From: Lachnoclostridium sp.
Lineage (GTDB): Bacteria > Bacillota > Clostridia > Lachnospirales > Lachnospiraceae
Assembly: GCA_023665475.1 (NCBI GenBank)
Contig: JAMPEB010000004.1
Span: 1-64,000, forward strand
Direction of reading: 5' to 3'
DNA: 64,000 nucleotides
The notes beneath the pieces are model-generated. The model was not told where the DNA came from. It was given only the letters and a program-made list of their open reading frames with translations, and did no database searches. A program made the position numbers and the translations under genes. Within the stretch, counting starts at the first letter, position 1. Each line of letters begins with the position of its first letter. Shown here piece by piece: positions 24,682 through 31,803 of the stretch.

Positions 24682-25650
24682 ATGAAAAAAACAACTAAAA
24701 CAAAAATCGTACTTGTATTATGTATGGCAGCATTAACCTTGGGAGCCTGTGGAAACACCAATGACAAGGGCGCAAATAGAACACAGGGAGCATCAGGAAC
24801 ACAAGGCGCATCCGGAACGAAAACAGAGCAGAACTCCGGCGCAGGCACAGCACAGGATTCCAATCAGGCGCAGGGGGCGGACTCATGGCAGAAGGCGAAC
24901 GCAGAGTTCTTTTCCTCTATCCCCGAAAACCCTGCATCGGATTTTGACTATGATAATGTCGATGGGGAAGTTATAATTTACCAATATTTAGGAGAGAGCA
25001 AGGAGGTTTCCATACCGGCACAGATTGACGGTATGGATGTACGCGCTATTGATGAGAACTGTTTTGCAAATAAAAAGATTACGGCAGTAGCATGTCCCGA
25101 TACCTTGGAAACCATTGGAACAAATGCATTTATCAACTGCGAGGAGCTTGTCCGGGTGCATTTGAACGAAGGCTTACAGACTATAGCAGATTATGCTTTT
25201 TTACATTGCTTATTGCTGGAATATGTCAGCATACCAAGCACAGTGACTATTATAGGTGAAAGTGCGTTTTCAAGCACAGGCATCAAGGAATTGGAGCTTT
25301 TGTGCAGCGCTCCGGAATTGGGACAGGGAGTTTTTCTCAGCATCGATGTAGCAGAGCTTACGATTCCGGCAAACATAAAAACGGTGGGATGGATGATGTT
25401 TGCAAACAGTCAAGAATTAGAAACCGTAATCATTGAAGATGGCATAGAAAAAATTGACAAACAGGCTTTTGACTATTGTGATAAGTTAAGCAGCGTGACC
25501 ATTCCGGCATCCGTAACGGAGATTGGGGAAAAGGCTTTTGCAAAATCGGCATTTGCGGATAAAAACTTAGAGCTGGTTCTTACGGTAGAGCCGGGAAGCT
25601 ATGCGGAAACCTATGCCAAAGAAAATAATATAACCTATGTAAATCCGTAA
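24682..25650 (+). CDS. BspA-type LRR lipoprotein 3
   Basis: 322 residues, the closest paralogue of the gene before it. Lipobox TLGACGN, then a Thr/Ser/Gly/Ala-rich linker (about 30-75, shorter than in paralogue 2), then LRR_5 repeats and the LTVEPGSYAETYAKENNITYVNP tail. The repeat bodies have diverged more than the signal peptide, the linker end and the tail, which is the pattern expected if the repeats are under diversifying selection. The 5' spacer carries the 67-bp palindromic element. Confidence 0.9.
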   Translation: MKKTTKTKIVLVLCMAALTLGACGNTNDKGANRTQGASGTQGASGTKTEQNSGAGTAQDSNQAQGADSWQKANAEFFSSIPENPASDFDYDNVDGEVIIYQYLGESKEVSIPAQIDGMDVRAIDENCFANKKITAVACPDTLETIGTNAFINCEELVRVHLNEGLQTIADYAFLHCLLLEYVSIPSTVTIIGESAFSSTGIKELELLCSAPELGQGVFLSIDVAELTIPANIKTVGWMMFANSQELETVIIEDGIEKIDKQAFDYCDKLSSVTIPASVTEIGEKAFAKSAFADKNLELVLTVEPGSYAETYAKENNITYVNP

Positions 25651-25663
25651 TGCCGAGGAGAGA

Positions 25664-25700
25664 AGATTGTTTGTGCCGCTGAGGCGGCGGAATGAGAGGG
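25664..25700. repeat. Partial GTGAGA-family element
   Basis: GATTGTTTGTGCCGCTGAGGCGGC at about 25668-25691 matches the third hairpin of the GTGAGA family (compare GATTGTTTGTGCCGCCAGAGGCGGC at 27652-27676). Only this last module is present. It sits directly before the ribosome binding site of the next lipoprotein gene. Confidence 0.5.
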
Positions 25701-25704
25701 AAAG

Positions 25705-26511
25705 ATGAAAAAAGTAGATGCGCTCAAAGGAATTTTCGTATTGGGAATGTCGGTCTGCCTGTTGTCAGCATGCAGCAGCACGCCTGCCGGCCAGAGCAAT
25801 AACAGCAAGGTATCCCAGACATCGGAAGGAGAAAAAGCTGGCGAACAGGAAAATGGCACAGGGGAGTTGATGTGGCAGGATAAAGAGGGGAATTGGCAGT
25901 TTGATACCAGTAAGTTTGATGCTTCCAAATTTAGCGGGAAATTGTATATTGACGGCAAGGAAATTTCGCTGCCTATGACGGTGGACAGCCTGCTGGAGCA
26001 GGAAATTTATGTGCACAGAGCGACAGACGAAACTTTGGAGAGCACTTTGACCGAGATGCAGGAAAGAGAAATAAAATCGGGAGATTTTGAGAATAGTGGG
26101 TGGGTTTGGCATAATGAGGACGGAACCATAGAAAGCATATCCGGCATAAAGCAGAGAACCATTTGGAATCCCCTGCAGGAAAATATTCCCATCAAGGAAT
26201 GTGCCGTGGGAACTATGATGTTTAAGCCGGATAAGGACGGTGTCCCTATCATGGGCTTTGAAGTGCCGGAAGTAAGTCCATACAGGCTTTCGCTGGAAGA
26301 GGTGGTGGATATGCTGGGAGTTCCCTGTTATTCCACGGGTTCTACTATATATTATTACTATGGGGATTATAGTCTATCTTTTTACTGCCATTCCAGCGGG
26401 GAGATTTCTTCCTGTACTTACATAACCACTGCATATGGGGAAAGCCCGCTGTACAAAAACGGCGGAGGCTGGGCGGAATATAAGGCAGTGTATGATAAAC
26501 TAAATCCGTAA
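25705..26511 (+). CDS. Lipoprotein, unknown
   Basis: 268 residues. The lipobox LLSACSS is near residue 23, followed by a Ser/Glu/Gly-rich linker. The mature part (from about 60) has a WQFDTSKFDASKFSGKLYIDGKEISLPMTVDSLLE segment, a central acidic region and a C-terminal YRLSLEEVVDMLGVP...SLSFYCHSSGEISSCTYI. No LRR repeats and no recognised family. It follows the LRR lipoproteins on the same strand and ends 125 bp before a membrane-protein pseudogene. Likely surface-exposed. Confidence 0.75.
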   Translation: MKKVDALKGIFVLGMSVCLLSACSSTPAGQSNNSKVSQTSEGEKAGEQENGTGELMWQDKEGNWQFDTSKFDASKFSGKLYIDGKEISLPMTVDSLLEQEIYVHRATDETLESTLTEMQEREIKSGDFENSGWVWHNEDGTIESISGIKQRTIWNPLQENIPIKECAVGTMMFKPDKDGVPIMGFEVPEVSPYRLSLEEVVDMLGVPCYSTGSTIYYYYGDYSLSFYCHSSGEISSCTYITTAYGESPLYKNGGGWAEYKAVYDKLNP

Positions 26512-26529
26512 CAAATGAAGTGCCTTGTT

Positions 26530-26610
26530 TCGTGCTCATCGTGCCTGCGCCAAAATTTCCGGGCTGTGGCAAGAAGGAATAATTCGTGTGAAAAATGAAA
26601 GTTCGCAGAT
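26530..26610. repeat. Possible second copy of the CCTGCG/CGCAG hairpin element
   Basis: GTGCCTGCGC near 26539 and ATGAAAGTTCGCAG near 26595 mirror GTGCCTGCGC and ATGAAAATTCGCAG in the 4030-4078 spacer. The two copies share the outer parts but not the middle. In both cases a membrane-protein gene starts just downstream. Confidence 0.3.
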
Positions 26611-26635
26611 TATAGAAAGGTATGGGTCATTACGA

Positions 26636-27544
26636 ATGAAAGCAAACGAAGTTTTTAAACAGACAATCAAATTTGTGTGGATGAAGCTTGCCCTAGGCGG
26701 GTGCGCCATAGCTTTTTCCCTTGTGCTGGGGCTGATATTAATGGGCGTCTCCGCTTTGGATGACAATGGCGTGGTGGCAGTATATGCCTTGGTAATATGG
26801 TTTTGCCTGTCCGTGGCGGCAGTGGGAATTTCCCAATATTATCTGGGGTATCTCTTAAAGGCAGGGCATATAGCGGTGGTTACTGCGCTGGTGACAACGG
26901 GCAGCCTGCCGGAAAATGCTTTTGCGTACGGCATCGAAACGGTAAAGAAAAAATTTGCCACAGCAGCCGCTTATTTTGCGGTGGACCGTCTGGTGTCCGG
27001 CGCCGTGAATCAGATTAACAGCGGGCTTGATGTGGTGGGAAATATTTTGGGCAAAATCCCCGGAATGGAGTCCGTGGTTTCCTTTGCCAAGTCCTTTGTG
27101 AATATCGCCCTCGGCAATGTGGATGAATGCTGTCTGGCATACACCTTTTATCATGCGGAGCAGTCTGCCTTCAAAAGCGCGGCGGACGGCGTGGTGATTT
27201 ATTTCCAAAATTGGAAGACGGTTTAAAAGGATGCTTTAAAAACGGCATTTGTTTCTTTTATCGTTTCTGTTGCAGCAGGGCTTTTGCTGTTCCTTGTGAC
27301 CATAGGGGCTTTAGGGCTTCTGGGAATGCCGGGGCTTGGTGTGTTTTTCGTGTCGCTTATGCTGACCATGATGATTGTGCTTATCGTGAAATCCGCTGTA
27401 ATGGACAGCTACACCATGGTATGCATGATATGCTCTTATATGCAGGTGGCGCCCACCACGGAAATTACATTTGATTTGTATGATAAGCTGTGCGGGCTGT
27501 CTTCCAAATTTAAGAGCTTGTTCCAGAAGGCGGGACAAGTGTGA
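26636..27544 (+). pseudogene. Polytopic membrane protein interrupted by one TAA codon
   Basis: From the ATG at 26636 a membrane protein runs to a TAA at 27224-27226, then continues in the same frame (KDALKTAFVSFIVSVAAGLLLF...) to 27544, about 302 residues in total. Hydrophobic segments occur on both sides of the stop. A TTA (Leu) to TAA change would explain it (KTV-L-KDAL). The central part, RFAT-like FATAAAYFAVDRLVSGAVNQI, then SFAKSFVNIALGNVDECCLAYTFYH, is recognisable as a conserved but uncharacterised Lachnospiraceae membrane family. Either a recent null allele, an error, or two short products. A weak AAAGG lies 15 bases before the ATG. Confidence 0.7.
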
Positions 27545-27545
27545 A

Positions 27546-27826
27546 CGGAATGAAGATTTTCTAAGGTCAGAAAGAACCTGACCTAATAAAATCTAAGTCA
27601 TTCCGCGAAGAATCCGCAAGCGGATTCTTCCGAATTTGTGCAGATTCATGGATTGTTTGTGCCGCCAGAGGCGGCATGGCGGGAAGTGTGAGAAGAATTT
27701 CTAAGGTGCTAAGAGGGTGTGTAAGTACCCCTCTTTAGTACAGCACCTAAGAACTTCTAAATCTCACACGGAAGAACGCAAAACCTGCGTTCTTCATAGA
27801 TTGTTGGTGCCTGATGCATAGGCATG
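27546..27826 (+). repeat. Palindromic element, GTGAGA family, two tandem units (copy B)
   Basis: Unit 1: GGAATGA-AGATTTTCTAAGGTCAG (27547-27570) pairs with CTGACCTAATAAAATCTAAGTCATTCC (27578-27604), then hairpin GAAGAATCCGC/GCGGATTCTTC (27607-27630), then TGCCGCC/GGCGGCA (about 27660-27676). Unit 2: GTGTGAGAAGAATTTCTAAGGTGCT (27686-27710) pairs with AGCACCTAAGAACTTCTAAATCTCACAC (27742-27769), with AAGAGGG/CCCTCTT at the tip; then hairpin GAAGAACGCA/TGCGTTCTTC (27771-27795), then TGCC/GGCA at about 27808-27824. The order of modules is the same in each unit. It fills the entire spacer between the broken membrane gene and the SUKH lipoprotein. Confidence 0.8.
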
Positions 27827-27852
27827 ATGGGAAGGGAATAAGGAGGGTATAC

Positions 27853-28632
27853 ATGAAACATATAAACAAGAAGTGGATGACAGCAATGGCTATGTCAGTT
27901 TTAGCAATGACAGAGCTGGCATTGGGTGGCTGCGGCAAGGAGGAGAGTGAAAATTCAAGCGCGCAGAGTGCACCAAACATTACCATGAATGAAAATTCCG
28001 GTACGCAGGGCAGCAGTTCTGCTATGGCAGCGCAGGGCAGTGATGCCGAAATCCATGTTAAAATTGATACCGAAACGGATGTCAAAGCGGATGCCAAAAT
28101 TAATGTTGAAACCACTGCTGAGACCTATGATAAAGGAAATGACATTGCTTATGAAAACAGTGACAGCGAAAGCGGGGAGGATTCTGCCATGAACGACGGA
28201 CTGAAAGAAAGAATTAAAAAAGTGGAAGAGTATTGCAATGTGAAATTCCCGGAGGATTATATCCTTTTTATTGAGGAATATAATGCAGGGCAGCCGGCAG
28301 CCAACACCTTCAGGGCAAACAAAACGGATTACACCATTGACAGATTTTTAGGATTTATAAGCGATTATCAAAATTCACCTCTGGGGGAATATGATATTGC
28401 AGTAGTAATGGCTCCGATAGAAACTTACCTTACGGACAACCCGGATTTGGTAGGAGCGGAGTTAGTACCTATAGCGGTCTTGTCCACCGGGGATTATGTG
28501 TGCCTGGATTTTAAGGACAATAAGGAGGAACCCAGCGTATGTGTCTGGGACAGCACAAAATCCGAAGAATTTCATCCGGTCACTTATAAGGCTGCGGATT
28601 TCTTTTTACAGTTTGCGGAGAACTTGGAGTAA
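27853..28632 (+). CDS. Lipoprotein with SMI1/KNR4 (SUKH) domain
   Basis: 259 residues from the ATG at 27853, which follows AAGGAGGG. Lipobox LALGGCGK near residue 25, an extended linker with acidic and Lys/Asp/Thr repeats (KIDTETDVKADAKINVETT), then a SUKH-1 domain in the last 150 residues (LKERIKKVEEYCNVKFPEDYILFIEEYN, IDRFLGFI, ELVPIAVLSTGDYVCLDF, VCVWDSTK, AADFFLQFAENL). SUKH proteins are the most common immunity proteins against polymorphic toxins, normally in the cytoplasm. Here the domain is tethered outside, so it could neutralise a toxin before entry. No toxin gene is adjacent. Confidence 0.82.
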   Translation: MKHINKKWMTAMAMSVLAMTELALGGCGKEESENSSAQSAPNITMNENSGTQGSSSAMAAQGSDAEIHVKIDTETDVKADAKINVETTAETYDKGNDIAYENSDSESGEDSAMNDGLKERIKKVEEYCNVKFPEDYILFIEEYNAGQPAANTFRANKTDYTIDRFLGFISDYQNSPLGEYDIAVVMAPIETYLTDNPDLVGAELVPIAVLSTGDYVCLDFKDNKEEPSVCVWDSTKSEEFHPVTYKAADFFLQFAENLE

Positions 28633-28665
28633 GGAAATGATTCCCTCTGTTAATGCGGGTAAAAG

Positions 28666-28831
28666 CATGGTATAATGATTCTGCTATCGCAGAATCCAAG
28701 TCAGCTTGCGCTGCCTTGTCTTCACAAAGCAAAGGAACGCTTTGTGAGGCATTATACAGGAATCCATGGCTTGAAAATCAAATGTCTGTTGCGCAGCCGC
28801 TTGATTTTCTGCGCTCATGGTATAATGATTC
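28666..28831. repeat. 150-bp insertion-like segment bounded by a 16-bp direct repeat
   Basis: CATGGTATAATGATTC occurs at 28666-28681 and 28816-28831. Between them are hairpins GATTCTGC/GCAGAATC (28678-28697), TCACAAAGC/GCTTTGTGA (about 28722-28748) and GAAAATCAA/TTGATTTTC (about 28774-28808). The repeat contains TATAAT, so the segment seems to have duplicated a -10 box. The downstream copy is 29 bp from the response regulator start and probably its promoter. No protein of its own is convincing. Confidence 0.6.
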
Positions 28832-28859
28832 ATATTATTTTTACCGAGAGGGATAAATC

Positions 28860-29555
28860 ATGAAAATCGCAATATGTGAAGATGAAACAGAAATAGGTTT
28901 GCAGATGAAAGCTATGATGGAGGCATCGGGGCGGGAGATTACTCTTTACTCCGATGCCGAATCACTTTTAGCGGATTGGGATAAGGGGAACCGCTTTGAT
29001 GCGGTTTTTACGGATATTGTTATGGAGGATAAGCCTGCGGGCATGGACTTGTGCAGGCGGCTAAATGCAGAGGGAAAAGTCTTTTTAATTATCATCACAA
29101 ATTATATTGAGTATGCCCCTGAGGGCTACCGAAACGGTGTGTTTCGTTATCTGATGAAGCCGCTTCAGCAGGATATGTTAGACGAGGTTTTTCGTGAGAT
29201 TGAGAAGGAAACCCGGAAAAGCGGAAAATTTGTGGTGGATGCCTTTGATGGCGAACGGGTGATTTCGGGCGGAGATATTCTGTATGTGGAGGTACAGGGA
29301 AGATATCTGGATATTCATCTTAAGGATGCTCAGGAAGCGGAAACGGTTGTCATGCTGATGCAGAGCTTGAAGGAGTTTGCCTCTGTGCTGCCACCGGGCA
29401 GATTTTCTCGCATAAACAGGAATCAACTGGTAAATTTGGAGAGAATTACAGTAGTGAAGCAGGGAAGTTTAACCTTGGAAAACGGAAAGATATTATCGGT
29501 AAGCCGCAGACAGCAGAGGGAATTGCAGGAGGCATTGGCGCGGTGTCTTGCCTGA
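28860..29555 (+). CDS. LytTR family response regulator
   Basis: 231 residues. Receiver domain 1-120 with the acidic pair E7/D8, the phosphoacceptor D52 (VFTDIVM) and K at about 103 (LMKPLQQD). The C-terminal LytTR DNA-binding domain (about 130-231) has the typical GDILYVEVQGRYLDIHL and FSRINRNQLVNLERI segments. This is the AgrA/VirR type of regulator that controls surface and secreted factors. Its 3' end overlaps or abuts the histidine kinase gene, so they form one operon. Candidate targets are the adhesin and sortase genes downstream, but no LytTR site was found by eye. Confidence 0.93.
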   Translation: MKIAICEDETEIGLQMKAMMEASGREITLYSDAESLLADWDKGNRFDAVFTDIVMEDKPAGMDLCRRLNAEGKVFLIIITNYIEYAPEGYRNGVFRYLMKPLQQDMLDEVFREIEKETRKSGKFVVDAFDGERVISGGDILYVEVQGRYLDIHLKDAQEAETVVMLMQSLKEFASVLPPGRFSRINRNQLVNLERITVVKQGSLTLENGKILSVSRRQQRELQEALARCLA

Positions 29556-29574
29556 AAGAGGAGGACTTTTGAGC

Positions 29575-30861
29575 ATGACTTTAGTGGCATTTGTGGTTTT
29601 GGGCAGTTTGCTGGATATGCTTGCCTTTTATCAAATTTTTATGATATATCGGCTCTTTTTTGCGGAGAGCTTTAAGCTTTCGGCAGTTAAAATTGCAGCG
29701 ATTGCGGGAATTGCATTTGCTGTCAGCGCTATTTCCATGTTTCTCGGGACATGGAGCATTGTCTGCTCAATGCTCATCATCGTGCTTATATTCGGGAAGA
29801 GGAAAATTTGGGAAAGCATTTTGATTGTGCCTGCTATTATGGTGTATACGGTGTTGGGGATTATTCCCTTGATAATGCTGCGTGAGATTATCACGCTGCC
29901 AAAAGCTCCGCTTATGCTCACCCTGATAGGGGCGGATTATCTGGGTATCATCATGGATGTATTAGGATGTATCGCCTTGACCGTACTTTATGGAATCATA
30001 AAGCGACATAAGGTTTCTTTGATTCTTCGACCCTTGGAAATTTTGGGATTCGGAATGTTCTTTTTATTTGAATTGTTTTTGCTGATGGGCATTGCCGTGA
30101 TACGGGTGCATTATGAAGGAACCATGAAACTGCTGCTAAATGCAAGCTGTCTGTTTTTCTTTTGTGTTGCCATGGGAGCCTATCTGTGGCAGATGATTAC
30201 GCTGCGGAGGGTGCGGCGGTTGAATGTATTAGTGAAACAGGAAGAAGATTACATAGAGTGCCAGCTTTCTTATCTGGAACAGTACCGAAGCGAGAATCAA
30301 AGCATTCGCGCCCTGCGCCATGATTTGCGGGGGCATCTGCAGATGCTGCAAAGTTTACAGGATAGCAATCAGAAAAGAAAGATGGAGTTGTATCTGGATT
30401 CGCTGCAGGCGCAGACCAACCGCATAACGGAGCTGGAATTTACAGGAAATCAGGCGGCGGATATCGTGCTGGCAAATCAAAAAGCGAAAGCACAGAAAAT
30501 GGGGATTCCCTTTGTGTGCGAAGGGGCATTTCCATGGTTTGACTGCCTGACTCCCATGGAGGTTTGTTCTCTTTTGTCCAATTTATTGGATAACGCGCTG
30601 GACGCTTCCATGAAAGAGGACGAGCCGGATATCCATATAAAGGGCGGTATGCAGGAACATTTTTGGACGCTGGCGGTCAGCAACCGTGCCAAGAAAGAGT
30701 GTAAGATTCATAATAACCGCGCGGCTTCCACCAAAGGGGGAAACCACGGGATGGGGCTGGGGATTGTGGAGCAGATTATGGAAAAATATGGCGGAATCTG
30801 TACTTTTACCTGGGAGGAAGAGAGGTTTTACTGTAGGATATTATTTCCCCGGAGCGAGTGA
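29575..30861 (+). CDS. AgrC-type sensor histidine kinase (GHKL)
   Basis: About 428 residues. Six hydrophobic segments fill the first 210 residues. A coiled linker leads to the phosphoacceptor box ALRHDLRGHLQML, then the GHKL ATPase part: N box LLSNLLDNALDAS and G box GMGLGIVEQIM. The H-box and N-box spacing matches peptide-sensing AgrC/BlpH kinases (HATPase_c_5). GAGGAGG precedes the start by 11 bases; a TTG at 29569 is also possible. No AgrD-type peptide gene is visible nearby, so the signal is unknown. It ends 10 bp before the convergent sortase gene. Confidence 0.92.
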   Translation: MTLVAFVVLGSLLDMLAFYQIFMIYRLFFAESFKLSAVKIAAIAGIAFAVSAISMFLGTWSIVCSMLIIVLIFGKRKIWESILIVPAIMVYTVLGIIPLIMLREIITLPKAPLMLTLIGADYLGIIMDVLGCIALTVLYGIIKRHKVSLILRPLEILGFGMFFLFELFLLMGIAVIRVHYEGTMKLLLNASCLFFFCVAMGAYLWQMITLRRVRRLNVLVKQEEDYIECQLSYLEQYRSENQSIRALRHDLRGHLQMLQSLQDSNQKRKMELYLDSLQAQTNRITELEFTGNQAADIVLANQKAKAQKMGIPFVCEGAFPWFDCLTPMEVCSLLSNLLDNALDASMKEDEPDIHIKGGMQEHFWTLAVSNRAKKECKIHNNRAASTKGGNHGMGLGIVEQIMEKYGGICTFTWEEERFYCRILFPRSE

Positions 30862-30870
30862 AAGAAGTCT

Positions 30871-31803
30871 TTAATAAAGCTCTTTTCCTACCACTACAAA
30901 GCGACCGTTTTCCGTGTGGTAGGAACAGGTGGAGAGGGTTATGAAATGATCCCCGTATACCGCATTGACTCCGGTGTCATAGAGAGAGAGCTTTTTGATA
31001 TTGCTGTAAAAACTGTCAAATTCTTCCCAGCTTTCTATATTACAGCAGTTATAATATTTAAATACAAAATCGTTCTCATAATAGACTTGTGACTCAAATA
31101 CAGCGACAACCTCATAAGTCCGTCTTCCATCCAAGGTATCCAGAAAAATCAGATTGTGCTTTTCCATATAGCTCTTTTTCCGATAATTTAAAAGACCGCC
31201 AAACATTGCGCCGGATTTCATGTTATGCCCGTGGATAATCCAGTTTACATTTTCGCTCTCAAGATCACATCTGGCAGATACCAGCAGGCTTCCGTTCCGG
31301 TTTTCGTTTCCGTAAAAGTCCCGGTACAGGTAATAATCCTCCTCTTGCGGAGTCTGCATGACCGGATAATCGATATTTGTATCGGGAATCGTCAGCCAGC
31401 CGGCTATGTCGGGATTTTCCTCCTTAAGCGACCGTATAAAATTTTTTTCCTCTTCTCCCGACTGTGACACGCCATAAATCTCATTCCGCTGCTCCTTCAG
31501 CCGCTTTTGCTGTTGCTGCAGCATTTGATAATCCCCATCAAAAATTTCTGTCTCCTCCTGCACCATCAATGTGACACCGGCGATAACCACAAGCAGGACC
31601 GTACATAGGACGGTAGCTATCACAATGGCATGTTTTTTGCAGAATGCCAACAGATAAAACCATAGTAATACTACAATAAGCAGAAATACATAAAGTTTTC
31701 TGTGGTTCGGGTGATTTTTTCCCGCAGCGGACACTTTTTGAATGGTCTGTAGCTGCTTTTCACTGAATTTGCCGGAATATTTAGTGCTCTGTACTTTGCT
31801 CAT
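30871..31803 (-). CDS. srtB: Class B sortase
   Basis: 310 residues. A hydrophobic N-terminal region (about 37-85, two helices) anchors it in the membrane, and the sortase fold follows from about 125 (DIAGWLTIPDTNIDYPVMQ). The catalytic triad is readable: His in IIHGHNM (about 190), Cys in LSTCSYH (about 292) and Arg in ENGRFVVVG (about 300). The insert typical of class B lies between strands (EVVAVFESQVYYENDFVFKYYNC). It overlaps the end of the adhesin gene by 23 bp and follows it in the same direction, so the two are translated together and the adhesin is the likely substrate. Confidence 0.92.
   Translation of the reverse strand: MSKVQSTKYSGKFSEKQLQTIQKVSAAGKNHPNHRKLYVFLLIVVLLWFYLLAFCKKHAIVIATVLCTVLLVVIAGVTLMVQEETEIFDGDYQMLQQQQKRLKEQRNEIYGVSQSGEEEKNFIRSLKEENPDIAGWLTIPDTNIDYPVMQTPQEEDYYLYRDFYGNENRNGSLLVSARCDLESENVNWIIHGHNMKSGAMFGGLLNYRKKSYMEKHNLIFLDTLDGRRTYEVVAVFESQVYYENDFVFKYYNCCNIESWEEFDSFYSNIKKLSLYDTGVNAVYGDHFITLSTCSYHTENGRFVVVGKELY

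Noticed and set aside
28653..28856. Open frame of 67 codons before the response regulator
   Set aside because: It is made of the direct-repeat segment with hairpins, without a ribosome binding site; the two AWYNDS/SWYNDS motifs are only the translated DNA repeat.
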